Of a stretch of DNA of 64,000 bases, positions 46,380-58,379 are shown one piece after another; within the stretch, counting starts at the first letter, position 1, and the number at the start of each line of letters is the position of its first letter. The notes under the pieces were generated by a model that made no database searches, was not told where the DNA came from, and worked only from the letters and a program-made list of their open reading frames with translations. The position numbers and the translations under genes were made by a program. Source of the stretch: Tetrapyrgos nigripes (lineage: Eukaryota > Basidiomycota > Agaricomycetes > Agaricales > Campanellaceae); contig JAACJM010000027.1 of assembly GCA_013368315.1 (NCBI GenBank), positions 1-64,000 of the forward strand, given 5' to 3'.

Positions 46380-49338
46380 CACCGGGGGCAAATGATGACC
46401 CGGTGACATTTTGACTGGGTAAGATCCAGTTGCGACCCGGTGCATATCCAGTGCAGACCCAGCTCACACTCGTGGGAATGCAACTTGAGTGCGCGCGTGA
46501 TCCCGGCAGCAATTATTTGTTAGTATTTACCTGAGCATTTGTTGCGTAGATAGCTAAATAATCAAATTTGATCATTTTTCATTTTTCATTGGCCTGCAGC
46601 ACCCAAAAAGTTGCGGATACCCTTGGTGCATGGTGCGGTACCCCTGGTGCAGGTGTGATGGTCACTGTGTCAATCACATTGAGGCCAAGTTCACTCCAGT
46701 GATAAGTACATCAGTACCTGTATATATTTGATATTCACACTCAGATTCAGGTTTTTGATCAGTAAATCTTGAGAATGGGTGAGTCAAAAGAATATGCAAT
46801 CTTCCTTGTAATTTGTCTTAGATTTGCACTGGACATTCAAGAATTTATTACTTACCTTTTATTCATTTCTTCTTGACCCCCCATAAGAGCCCAGGATAAT
46901 GCTCATTTTTCTTTGCACTCCCCTGAGATGAATTTGTAAACTGTGAGTAATTTTCTGCTGTATGTCATCGTATAAAATAATTCCCAGTATGTTTGGCATT
47001 TGACTGATTTGGGCTAGCACTCATTGTAGTTATACTCACTTCTGATCCATTTAAAATCTTTGCCTTGGGATGTTCTCCATGCTGTCTTGCTTGGACAAGT
47101 AAATCATATAAATTTTGTAGTGGCACTCTATCGTACTGTAGAAGAAATATTTGGACTGTTGTTGCAGCTCCAAAACCCAAACAAGAGATGGAACTTATGT
47201 GATTAGCATAAATGTAGGTTTACTAAATGAAAAGCTATTATTTTCAGCTGGAAAAGCTGTTAAATTCCAGAATGAGAACACTTCTGAAGAAATAGCTTCA
47301 GTGGTGCCACCAGATCTCTGGTATTTACTGTTATTGAGCTGAGATTACTAAGAAGGGATAAAAAATAGTTTTGGGGTCAGCCCAGTTGAGATATCCGAAA
47401 ATCAAAAGGGATGAATTTCTTTTGGTGAACTTATCTGAGCAATGTCAATATCTCTGAGAATAACTGAGATTGAGGAAGAATGAAATTCCACAGAGTCCAA
47501 ACGAATAAGTATTCTCATTAATTGAGGATATGAAATCCTACATGCCATAAAACTATATTTTATCTTGACAAAAGAACAAGACAAACAGCCAGGACATCAG
47601 GTCTGACTCTAAGCCTTCACAAGATAATGCAGATGTAAAATACCACTGACTCTAGGAATGATTTGCTGACAGGTTTGTAGGTCTCTTTGAGATTTATTGG
47701 TAAGATTGTGACTGGTTCTGTCTCTAATACATACAAATATTTCGATCTGATATTCATTGCTTTACTACTGGGATCCACACCTTACTCACGCCTAGTCCAT
47801 ACCTCACCCACATCTAGCCTTTACCTCACTACATCTAGCCCATACCTCAACCACACCTAGTCCATATCCCATCTGTATCTAGCCTGTACCTCCCCCACAC
47901 CATAGCCCATATCCTACCTGCACCTAGCCCATACCTCACCTGCATTTACTGTATCTCATCCCATATCTCACCTGCACCTAGCCAGTATCTCACCCACACC
48001 TCACCTGTACTTAACCCACACTAGAATCTCACTCACAACTCATAAACCTCCACTATGCTGTTGCTATATCCAATTAATACTATCAATTAGATACAAATTA
48101 TACTGATATGCAGCTCTAAATAACCCACACAAGACACTCAGAGGCTAGACAACAGCTAGAGAATCCCATATGACCAAGGGAGAAGGCAATATGAAGACCT
48201 GTGGCAAACTGTGGGAGAATAATGATAAGTGAGTGAAAATAGGTGATGACTGGGATATACTGCTATCATTGATATAGGGCCAAAATGCACATCAACAACA
48301 GAAGGAAGACTAAGGGGAAAGACTGGGAAAACTGCTGGCACTGCTGGGATACATGGATAACTCTGGGGAACACTGACTCTATTGGGAGTAACTAGATACC
48401 TTATATCCATGATCATCAGTAGCTAATTATGAGTTGGGATGTGTACCATATGGTCAAAGTCTGAAAATAAAACAAATAAAGCTGTGGAAAAAAATGAAGG
48501 CAGTAACAGATGAAAACAAGGAACATATAAGATGTGCGGTAGAAAAAAATAAGTCAGGAAGGGAAACAAAATGTGCAGGATGTAAGATATGGTCTGATAA
48601 AAAATAGTAAGAAAAACAAAACAAGTAAGGAAAGGAAAGAGGTTTGAAATAAAAAATGACACGTAACGCTGAGAGAACAGATAGGGGCACTAAAGTAGTT
48701 ACTGAAAAACAGTACTACAGTTCATAAGTGTACTTAGTATAATCTTTCCCCAAGTTACTTCCCACCCCCAATACATACCAAATTATTGAATAGATCTCTT
48801 CAATTTTCACTATCTAGTATCAAGAGATTCTCTTACCAGGCTCCTTGAAATTTTTGGCTGTTTGATAGCACTTATAATTGTGGCAACTGTTGCACATTTA
48901 CAACTCATCCTTTTCTCAAGATTTACTGATCAAAAACCTAGATCAGAGTGTAAATATCAAATATATACAGCTACTATTTTACTTGTAAATGGCCCAGAAT
49001 CCACTCCGAAATGACGGAAAAGCAAAGGTAATGAACGGGATTGACACAGCCACCACCAGCACACCTAAGCCTGGGGTACCCACACATTGCACTGAGGGTA
49101 TCGGCAACTTTCTGGGTGCTGCAGGCCAATGAAAAATGAAAAATGATCAAATTTGATTATTTGGCTATCTACGCAACAAATGCTCAGGTAAATACTAACA
49201 AATAATTGCTGCCAGGATCACGCGCGCACTCAAGTTGCGTTCCCACGAGTGTGAGCTGGGTCTGCACTGGATATGCACCGGATCACAACTGGATCTTACC
49301 CAGTCAAAATGTCACTGGGTCATCATTTGCCCCTGGTG
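46380..49338. mobile_element. 2.96-kb element with ~400-bp terminal inverted repeats, no transposase
   Basis: The left end 46380-46780 and right end 48910-49338 are inverted repeats. They share ACC(G/A)GGGGCAAATGATGACC at the tip, CATTTTTCATTGGCCTGCAG in the middle and TTTTTGATCAGTAAATCTTG at the inner border. Between them lie only short ORFs and a minisatellite (47770-48030) of CCATACCTCACC(C/T)ACATCTAGC-type units. No target duplication is obvious at the edges. Long TIRs without coding capacity resemble non-autonomous Mutator-like or foldback elements; the superfamily is undetermined. Confidence 0.75.
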
Positions 49339-51500
49339 TCTGCCGATACATACACAGTGCTGAACTAAACCCTTCACAAACCCTTCACAAGTCCTTCATG
49401 AGTCATGAACCCTGTGAGTTCTTCATCAGTCACTCATGAGTATGAGGGCCTTCACAAAGCTTTCACAAATCCTTCACTCTCTCTCAACGAGTAGACTGTT
49501 ACCTCCTCTTTCATTCCAAAATCTATCTATTCATTTCTTAATTTGACATTCATTGTTAGAATTGTACAAATTTATGCCGGATTTACAAATTATCTACTTT
49601 CCAGTAACTTCAAAACAATTCTCCTTGACTTACAGGTGTATTACTTTAAACCTATTAGGATACCCAGGATATCATATGTCCTCTATCTTGATGTATGACT
49701 TTTCTGTAAAATTACAAGATTCCATGCCAATGTTTTGGGTTTTGTAAAGCTTCTGTAATACACCTGATGCCATGAATCCCTTCCTGTCCTCGCTTCCAGA
49801 CCCTGTATCCCATTACTTCTACTTCCTTCATTCTAGATCTTGTCTGTTGGTACCTATGGCTTCTACCTTCCTTGATACATCATTTATCTGACTGGCAGAT
49901 CATACCTGATCATCATCCTATGATAGCTTCCCTTAGTACCTGCTGATCTAGCTTCGTACTTTCATATATTTACTATAGGGCTTTGTAGATAGGTCTCCAG
50001 TCTGTCCACTTCTGTCCCACTGATCCATACTGCTCAGCATTGTCCTCGGTACTATGTAGACTCTGGCCCAGTACTGGCTTACTCACCTATACCATCTATT
50101 TGCCTTGCTTCTTCGTCTTTGGCTTCTGTGTGGTGGCCTGAGAAGCATCCAGTCCCTATCTGAACCTGTTCTTGACACCGGATCTTATTTAAACATTTCT
50201 GTGACCATCTTGTCATTCAGTAAATCTATCATAAATGCACTTGCTATTGATAGTGATTTACAAGAGCTTTTGATCTCATAAGTCTTCTGTAAATCTTGGC
50301 TATATTACTATATGACATACTGTGACCATGTGTCATATCAAATGTTTTGTCTATCTCAATAGTATTATAGTATGTATTACTCTGACACAATGTCACATAG
50401 AAAGATCCCAGTAATACACCTTGACTTACAGAAACCTTATGAAATTGTTGTGAAATTTTTGCTTTCCTGTAATACTCCTGTAATACATGGGGATTTACAA
50501 CCTGAGTGGCACTGAGCAAGTCTTCAGTAATATCACTGTATGACAGTGTATTTATGGTATTTGCACCTGTGTATGTCCTCTGTAAATCTAGGCTGTATTA
50601 CTCTATGACATACTGTGATTACATGTCACACTAAAATATTTCTGTAAATTTCAATGGTATTAGAGTGTGTATTACTTAGACTGAATGTCACATAGAAAGA
50701 CTCCAGGTTCTGAAATTTTTGCTTTCATGTAATACTCCCATAATACATGAGGATTTACAAACTGAGTGGCACTGAGTAAGTCTTCAGTAATATCACAGTA
50801 TGATGGTGTATCTACAGGTATTTGCACCCAGTGTATGGGTAGGACTCAGTATGTGTTACAGCCTGTACCTCAAGGTGATGGCTGTTGTAAATAATACTGG
50901 AAGTTAATTGGCAAAGACTTCTGTGACACTCTTACATGTACATATACCCCAATTCCATATATACATGAGCGAAATGGCAACTGTGACGAAAGCATTAGAC
51001 TCGACAGTAGACTTTTGAAGAAATCAAACAGAAGGGTTTTAAGAATGAAAGACTCCACTAAGATTGAAGAACCTGTCTACATATACATATCCAGCCCCGG
51101 CAGTATACAATTGTGCCATGATTCCTTCACTGACGGCTTCAGAAAAATTGTGCAGGCAAAACATACTCCACAAAGGACATATATACCAGTTACTCAGACG
51201 CATTATATATAGTGGTAACAGTATGTTGACTGGTCTCTTCTTCAAGGTGATGGCTGTGTTAAATCATACTTGAAGTTCAATTCCAAATAGTTGTGCAACG
51301 CCCGCATATGTATGCCATGTCCCATATATACACCAGAGTATAGAGGTGGCCATCAAGTCCTTAATAATGAGTGTCATGCAACTTTATATATGGTGGTAGC
51401 AGTATGTAGACCGGTCTGTTATTTCAATAAAGAGTACTTGAAGTCTCCAATGCCAAATTGGTGTATCATACCAGATTATAGAGGTGGCCATCAAGTCCTT
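49339..51500. repeat. Intergenic with two sets of local tandem repeats
   Basis: A ~290-bp unit containing GTAATAC...GATTTACAA and TGTCACATAGAAAGA is present twice (about 50250-50530 and 50540-50840). A second set at about 51070-51500 repeats ATATATAC...GGTAGCAGTATGT(A/T)GAC(C/T)GGTCT and GAGGTGGCCATCAAGTCCTT at roughly 150-190-bp spacing. Runs of CCTTCACAA occur at 49365-49480. No gene is supported. Confidence 0.6.
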
Positions 51501-51503
51501 AAT

Positions 51504-52639
51504 CCCAGTCAAAAACGACGCCGACGGCTTCCGACAATTCCGACAGGAAACCTTGAGATCCAAGCTTGTCCGAGTATTTCTGGATATTTCCGAGTATTTC
51601 CGATATTTTCTGTACAATGTATACAGCAACTCAGAAGCAACGACACATGTCAACGCGTGTCGACCTGCTCGAGCTCATGGAGTGCGACACGGACTTAGAC
51701 TCAGAGGTTTTCTGTGAACGTCAACGACGTCATCGACGTCACGCTGCCCCAACAAAAACGATGGGCTCCCCAAACTTTCTCGCCCAACTCAACTCACCGC
51801 AACCACCACCATCTTCCCCGTCTCTCCTCCCTTCTCCATCCACCTTTCTCTCGCTTCCTCGCTGCTTTCACACTTTCTCCCCACCGGATCACTGCATGGT
51901 GAATCGCATCACCATATCGGCGCATTGGCAACGAATTACCATGAAACTTTGCACCATTGCCCCTTGCAAGCGAGGTAGCGGGATGTTCTGTTCTGGGCCA
52001 GAACAATTAGAATCTTCTAGGGGTTTCCAGGTGTGTCTTCCTTGTGTTGGGTGACGCTCCTACCATTGGCTCAAATTCCTTCCTTTGCCTTTCTTAGAGC
52101 CCGAGCGAGCAGTGTATATATGTATCGTTTTACATTTGAGGTATGTGTTTGTCTGCTCTCAATGCGTATCTCTGCTCAGCATACGCACTCATGATTGGCG
52201 GGTTGATGGCGAACTCACACAGTCACTGAAGGTACGTTTCCCTGGTCTCTTGCAGTTACTTTGCGTTGCTAATTCGTTTATTTCAGTTTGGGCTCAGGGT
52301 CATTCGACTTCTCGGATGGGACAGCGTTGGCAGGTGTTAGAAGGCGTCCGTATAGCTTACTTTAGTAGAGAAGATGTACAATAGTACGATATGGAATAAA
52401 AGTGGATAGTTTCTGATCGTTTCTGATACTATCCGACCTGGTCCGAAAGGCATCATTGACACATCCTCACAGCTTTTTGCCTGGACACGACCAGAAATGA
52501 CCAGAAATAGTCAGAAGCAAATCCGGTATAGGGTCATTTTCCGACGTCTTTCTGGCCACGTCCGATATAGTTGGCAGGAGCTAGATTTTCGGAAGTGGTC
52601 GGTTATAGTCGGTTGTGGCCGGCATCGTTTTTGACTGGG
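51504..52639. mobile_element. TIR element of 1136 bp carrying gene-like sequence
   Basis: The ends are CCCAGTCAAAAACGACGCCG and the complement of CGGCATCGTTTTTGACTGGG, and CCTTAAT flanks both sides (51497-51503 and 52640-52646). A copy of the target text without insertion (GGCCATCAAGTCCTTAATAA) is at about 51350. Inside, 51566-52054 encodes a proline/serine-rich frame, and a GTACGT...TTTCAG intron-like stretch lies at about 52230-52287, suggesting a captured host gene fragment. The subterminal DNA is rich in TTCCGA/TCCGACA motifs. The 7-bp duplication leaves the superfamily open. Confidence 0.7.
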
Positions 52640-52660
52640 CCTTAATGACAACGGTCAGTG

Positions 52661-53432
52661 ATAAATGACCCAGCTCGGAAGAAGTTGATCTTCTTATAGA
52701 AAAGTGGGTAGCAATAATCAGAAGGATAAAGAAGGATCAAGAATCCTTCTGAGAGTTTTTGGAATAAGGAACAAGAAAGTTCTCTAGGTGAAAGTTTGAG
52801 AAATGGCCAAAAGTGTTCTGCAGATTGGAAAAAAAAGTTGGCACCTCACACCAAAAAGTGTTTGGCAGACTTGAACAAAAGTTTGCAAAAGTTAGGCATA
52901 TCACTATGCTGTGCTAAAGGGGCCAAAAATAAAATCCAACACTTTGATCATTTTTCAGCAAGATTTTCATGGTGTGACATGTGACAAATGGGTTTGTCGA
53001 GACCTTTCTGAGACTACTGAGCATTTTCAGTGTGTTGTGACACTGGTCCTTTTCTGCAGGCCATGACATGCATTTTTTATAAAAATATATAAAAATTGCA
53101 TGGTCTAACCATGCAAGGCATTTTATAAAACCTATGGATCAACCATAGGCACTTTTATTAAAGCACTCTGCTTGCACATGATTTTGAAAAATCCAGCACC
53201 TCCTGGACCTCTTCTCATGGCCCCAGCATCACTGTTCCACTGCCCATTTCCCATTTCAGAAAGCAGCAATGTCATGGCATGCCACATGGCAGCACAGCAT
53301 CTTCTTCTGTCCATCAGCTTGTCTTGTCGCTTTTCAGTTAGGTGTCAGAAACCTCTCGTTCCTTATTTCAAAAACCCTCAGCTACCCACTTTTCCCTAAG
53401 GAGATCAACTTCTTCTGAGCTGGGTCATTTAT
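52661..53432. mobile_element. TIR element of about 770 bp
   Basis: Inverted ends of about 55 bp begin ATAAATGACCCAGCTC and include GAAGAAGTTGATCT and AAAAGTGGGTAGC on both sides. No transposase ORF is present. The interior contains a short palindromic-looking stretch around TGGTCTAACCATGC...TATGGATCAACCATAGG. It starts 15 bp after the target duplication of the preceding element. Confidence 0.7.
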
Positions 53433-53689
53433 GACTTCATAGTTGTCTGCAGATCCCCTTAGATTGCAACACATTATCATAGGACCTTGATTTATTGTGT
53501 TGGTTCATTCCTTTAGAAACAGACATTATTCACAAGTAGTATATATAGTGTAGGATATTTGTCCTGTATCCTTACTCTAGTCTGGTCTGATCATATGGAC
53601 CTTGCCTTATTCTACTGTCACCTCACCTAAACATCTCCAGCTCAGTTCTGATGAGCTGTGATTCCCTGAACTTTTACAAACACAAACTA

Positions 53690-55190
53690 TGGAAATCATT
53701 CAGGGAAGAAAGCTGGTCACCTGACACTACCCACACTCCTTGATATGAATAATTGCAAGGATTTGACATATTTCACATGATGCCATGCCTAATATTCCCA
53801 CACATACACTATTACAAATAACCCTATTGTTTTACCTCTAAAAACATAGTATTTGCCTTATAGCATGACATGGACTGGTCAGGTGACCATGGGCATGTTA
53901 CCAGCAGATCCAGAATGATGTAAGCTACATTTTTCTCATACACCTCAAGTTGCCACACACATCAGGTGACTGCCCAGCCCCTATATTGACTCTCCAAATG
54001 TCTGCCTGTCTGAAACCTCAGCTGCACAGCATTAGTCAGGCCATTGTATGCAATCAGCTCTGATCATCATGTAAATTGGTAGGATACTGCTTTAAGGCTC
54101 GCTGAACATATTATGATTGGTTTAGGGTTAGGGTTGGGGACTTAAAAAAAAAAAACTGTCATGCTTGTCATGCTATTAGTAATTCAGGGAAGACAGCTGG
54201 TCACCTGACACTACCCACACTCCTTCATATGACTAATCCCAAGAATTTGACATATGTCACATGATGCCATGCCTAATATTCCCACATATACACTATTACA
54301 AATAACCCTATTGTTTTACCTCTAAAAACACAGTATTTGCCTTATAGCTTCAGGGAAGACAGCTGGTCACCTGACACTACCCACACTCCTTCATATGACT
54401 ACTCTCAAGAATTTGACATATGTCACATGATGCCACGCCTAATATTCCCACATATACACTATTACAAATAACCCTATTGTTTTACCTCTAAAAACACAGT
54501 ATTTGCCTTATAGCTTCAGGGAAGACAGCTGGTCACCTGACACTACCCACACTCCTTCATATGACTACTCCCAAGAATTTGACATATGTCACATGATGCC
54601 ACGCCTAATATTCCCACATATACACTATTACAAATAACCCTATTGTTTTACCTCTAAAAACACAGTATTTGCCTTATAGCTTCAGGGAAGACAGCTGGTC
54701 ACCTGACACTACCCACACTTCTTCATATGACTAATCCCAAGAATTTGACATATGTCACATGATGCCACGCCTAATATTCCCACATATACACTATTACAAA
54801 TAACCCTATTGTTTTACCTCTAAAAACACAGTATTTGCCTTATAGCTTCAGGGAAGATAGCTGGTCACCTGACACTACCCACACTTCTTCATATGACTAA
54901 TCCCAAGAATTTGACATATGTCACATGATGCCACGCCTAATATTCCCACATATACACTATTACAAATAACCCTATTGTTTTACCTCTAAAAACACAGTAT
55001 TTGCCTTATAGCATGACGTGGACTGGTCAGGTGACCGTGGGCATGTTACCAGCAGATCGAGAATGATGTAAGCTACATTTTTCTCATATACCTCAAGTTG
55101 CCACACACATCAGGTGACTGCCCAGCCCCTATATTGACTCTCCAGATGTCTGCCTGTCTGACACCTCAGCTGCACAGCATTAGTCATCCT
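53690..55190 (+). repeat. 166-bp tandem repeat (five copies) between two copies of a ~175-bp flank
   Basis: Units starting TTCAGGGAAGACAGCTGGTC begin at 54183, 54349, 54515, 54681 and 54847, exactly 166 bp apart, with a diverged copy near 53699. Both the diverged copy and the array are followed by the same block (GGACTGGTCAGGTGACC...CAGCTGCACAGCATTAGTCA; about 53870 and 55018). Between the two runs lies GGTTTAGGGTTAGGGTTGGG (54119-54138) and a poly-A run. There is no coding potential. Confidence 0.9.
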
Positions 55191-55199
55191 CTCATGTGA

Positions 55200-56099
55200 T
55201 GTGGAGCACCTTCTGACCTGTGGCTTTCCAAATCTGGCAGTTTTATGGCAATCGGACCAGAACTGAGAGCGTGAGGACCTTACGAAGGACCCCACTCATA
55301 TTTACCATTATGACAGCTAGTATAACTATAGGGCGTAGAATTTGATTATGAAGCTCCCGGGTCTTCGTTCCTTACCGTTCTCGCTGTGAGCTGACCCGCG
55401 CCAGGTGGTATCATGTAATTTGCTCAGATTTCAAGCCCAGGTGAGTCTCAAATGACATTCAGTATTCTATTTTGATACTAATAACCACTCTTTCAAATGA
55501 TGCCATCCCTGGATCTCGCGTCAAGGCTCCCGTTACTACGCCGGTGAGGCTCAAAAGCCTTTTTACTTTTGGATTGCCTTCTACTCCAGCTCTGCTACGA
55601 TGTGCTTGCCTTTGGCCTCCCTCTCAGCTCCTCCACCGTCACCATCTCCAACGGTCCTCCAAATACCTGATACTGATTTATGGATCCACGTTGAGGGTAG
55701 TAGAAGTGGGAAGCCGGTTTCTTAAGGAGTGGATACAGTGGGTGAATGGGGATTATGGGGGGTGGGTTTAGTGGGAATGAGGATAAGATTTAGGACTTAT
55801 GCACATTTAACTAGTGTTAGCATTCCAGCACCCTGGTTCTCGGTTCACTGATACCTTTTTCTCATGCTACACCAAGCACTCATGTAGCGTCCAGGACGCT
55901 ACACCTCTAACTGACACTATCCATAGGAATAGGAGCTAATCTATATATATGATTGAGAGTTCTAAGCCGTCTGCAGCGTCTGGGAGGCTGTGTACAATGA
56001 TCCCTGCAACTAAATTATCACGTTATTTTCTATTCAGATATGTTCAGACACATCTCTAGTGTCCAGGATGCTACGTACGTGGTCTGCACTACTAAATTG
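55200..56099. other. Intergenic with AGCGTCCAGGACGCT palindromes
   Basis: A 99-codon plus ORF (55472-55771) is unrecognised. GTAGCGTCCAGGACGCTAC near 55895 and TAGTGTCCAGGATGCTACG near 56059 are members of the family at 28.9-29.1 kb. Nothing else is seen. Confidence 0.5.
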
Positions 56100-56576
56100 G
56101 CCAGTTTGCGTTCTCGACTGCGTGCGAAAATGGCACATGCGTTTACACCTAAGGCGAAAATTTGCGTTGCGCCAAACAACGCGCGTGGACCTACCACGTA
56201 GCATCTTGTACCTCTACATACTGCAACATGCCTCATACTCGACGCCAGACTGCACAGATCGCACAAGAACCTGAGTTGTTCGAGTCTCCAGAACCTGATA
56301 GTCCACCGTCTAGCCAAGCTGGGAGCTCTGGTGACGCCAAATTGGATCTGGGACTGAGGATGAGAGTTGCTGGAATTGCTATTGTTGTTCTAGGAGGAGC
56401 ACTTCCATGGTCATAATGAGTTGTAATATTTCAAGTTTTACGAGATGTACAAGCTAACAAAGATCTTTATTGAGAGGAAAACGAGGTCTACGCGTGTTGT
56501 TTGGCGCAATGCAAATTTTCGCCTTGGGCGTAAACGCACGTGCAATTTTCGCAGGTAGTCGAGAACGCAAACTGGC
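56100..56576. mobile_element. 477-bp TIR element with ~90-bp inverted ends
   Basis: The left end GCCAGTTTGCGTTCTCGACT and the reverse complement of the right end are about 90% identical over 90 bp, including GGCGAAAATTTGC(G/A)TTGCGCC. The flanking repeat is present without insertion, in inverse orientation, at about 29093-29112 (ATGATCTAATTTAGTAGCGC), a paralogous empty site. Only 2-3 bp (TT/TTA) could be duplicated target. The internal 64-codon ORF is not recognisable. It is a MITE of undetermined superfamily. Confidence 0.75.
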
Positions 56577-56879
56577 TATTAGATGACATCATTGTATATT
56601 CAGATGGCTTCAGACACATCCCTAGCATCCAGGAGGCTATGTACATAGTCCGAGTGTATCTTTTGCATGTATGTTCAGGTTGACTTTTTTTGGATTAGAT
56701 ACATAGTTGATTATTCCGGACTATTTCTCACCTAGTGGATAAATACTTATACATAGAAATGCACGATTGCAAGATCACTTTCAACAACACACCCAATTAT
56801 TTGCTTCTACCGATGAAGATCAATGATGACCACCACAACATCAATTTTACAGCAACTGATCTATGTATAGGTTGGCTCT

Positions 56880-57190
56880 GACAATAGACATTGGTGCTCT
56901 TTTCAAAGGTCCACACGCTGCTTGTCCCCTGCTCATCTGTTTGTCCTAAAAACTGCAGATTTGAATTCCCAGACCTCGAAAGCTGTGGGCGCTCTGGGGT
57001 CAGGTCTGGGGGAGCACTTTTTGGGGTACCTGGTCTGCAGGCCATTATGTCATCTTTTTTAGTGTTGTTTTGCGATTATCTCAACAACCGCTGCCCTGTT
57101 TGTCTTAAAACTTGAAGATTTGGACTCGATATCAGCCCTAGTTATGCTAGCCGTCACAATGGCCATTGTGCGGGCGGTCATATTCCATAG
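56880..57190 (-). repeat. Inverted copy of the 3.8-4.1 kb repeat joined to the 172-230 repeat
   Basis: The reverse complement of 56880-57125 matches 3811-4060. The adjoining 57135-57190 matches 172-230, including the AATGGCCATT palindrome. The two pieces are adjacent here but about 3.6 kb apart at the left end of the window. Confidence 0.75.
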
Positions 57191-57494
57191 GGTAGACCCC
57201 TACTCAAACCCTAGGATATCTTAATAACCCTAAGTTCAAAATGTTTGTACTCTCTATGAGTGCACTGACTGACAGTGTCGGTGACTGGGACTGGGACTGT
57301 GACTGTGATCGGAAGCGGTCTATCAAACCCAAAAGCTGGGACCGTTCCGAATCAGCGGCCTTTGTAGGTGTGGCGTTGGTGTTGCTGTTGAGTGTTGTCA
57401 TTAGTTGGAGCTGCTGCGCTGAGCTGAGCATCGCCCAGTAATCTGGTGTGTGTATCTAATATGAGTTGCAAAGTGCTTCAAGAGGGATATGTTA
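57191..57494. other. Short spacer with a 66-codon ORF
   Basis: The ORF 57241-57441 (plus) encodes an acidic WDWDCDCD stretch and a hydrophobic segment (AAFVGVALVLLLSVVISWSC). It could be a small membrane protein, but composition reflects a GGGACTGGGACTGTGACTG repeat and nothing else supports it. Confidence 0.25.
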
Positions 57495-58212
57495 CTACCG
57501 ACCAGGTTTAATGACATGGCACGTCCATGTTGGCTTGACAAGCTGTGGCTCCAATGCAAATTTAATAGCCAGGGCTTGTGCTCGGTGATGGCCTGAGATG
57601 ATCATCACCTCTAGTGGGTTTCCGGTCTCCTCGTCCAGGGGCTGCTCTCCTCGAGGTGTGTTTGCATCAAGCTCCCTCCATCCTTCTCGTGCCAGTGGAA
57701 CGACGACCATTGCCTGTGGATCATCAGCCACCTTTCTGTCCGTGATCTGGCTGCACAGGAAGCGGATGCCTCCTGCACTTCTGTCTCTGTTTTGAGGGTT
57801 CCCAAGAAAAGCAGCGACATGGAGCCGAAACATCCCAAGCTGACCTTTTGTCGTCAGCCATGCATAGACATCGTTCGAGCTCATCTTCTTGGCCTCCTTC
57901 ACCTCCTCATCAGACGGCGTCCACTCTTCCACTGGTGGACCACTCGCTGTCAGGGTGTCCTCCCAGTTTGTGCACATCGGAAAAGTGAAGGGCATGTCTT
58001 CTGACAAGGTATTTGCGCATAGAAACCTCACCAGCATCTGTTGCTTTTCGAGACCAAAAAGGCAAGGGTGCTTGGACTGGAAAAATTTGAAAGAGGTCTA
58101 TATGGACTCTGGGCGTTAAACCTGACTCGGGCAGCAAAGAACAGACACTCACAGTGGTGGTGATGGTGCTGGTGGTGGTGGTGGTGGTGTTGTCTTGAGT
58201 TGGTGTGGACAT
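57495..58212 (-). CDS. ParB-like domain protein, 213 aa
   Basis: Exon 1 (58212-58153) encodes MSTPTQDN and a threonine run. A 76-bp GTGAGT...TTCCAG intron (58152-58077) joins exon 2 (58076-57495) in phase 0. The C-terminal part reads ...GGIRFLCSQITDRKVADDPQ...VMIISGHHRAQALAIK, with GHHR at 182-185. This is the conserved (D/S)GHHR loop of the ParB/sulfiredoxin-type nucleotide-binding fold, in the expected place after a hydrophobic strand. The middle (EVKEAKKMSSNDVYAWLTTKGQLGMF) is helical and unrecognised. ParB-like domains act in DNA partition, as CTP-binding switches or as nucleases; which applies here is unknown. A GAAA microsatellite lies just upstream of the start, followed by A-rich tandem repeats. 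The C-terminus is short, so it may be partial. Confidence 0.6.
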
Positions 58213-58379
58213 GATGGCTGTCAAACTGCATAGAAAGAAAGAAAGAAAGAAAGCGAGCAGCATCAGGGTGGGTGTGACAGCCAACGTCGTCTTTCCGATC
58301 CAATCATATGTACATGAAGGATGAACCTGTGCAGCAACCGTTGATATATATACATGAATGAAAGAAAACAAATGCGAAA

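Noticed and set aside
56222..56416. ORF inside the 56.1-kb MITE with a C-terminal hydrophobic stretch
   Set aside because: Too short and unrecognised; the element has the size and structure of a non-coding MITE.
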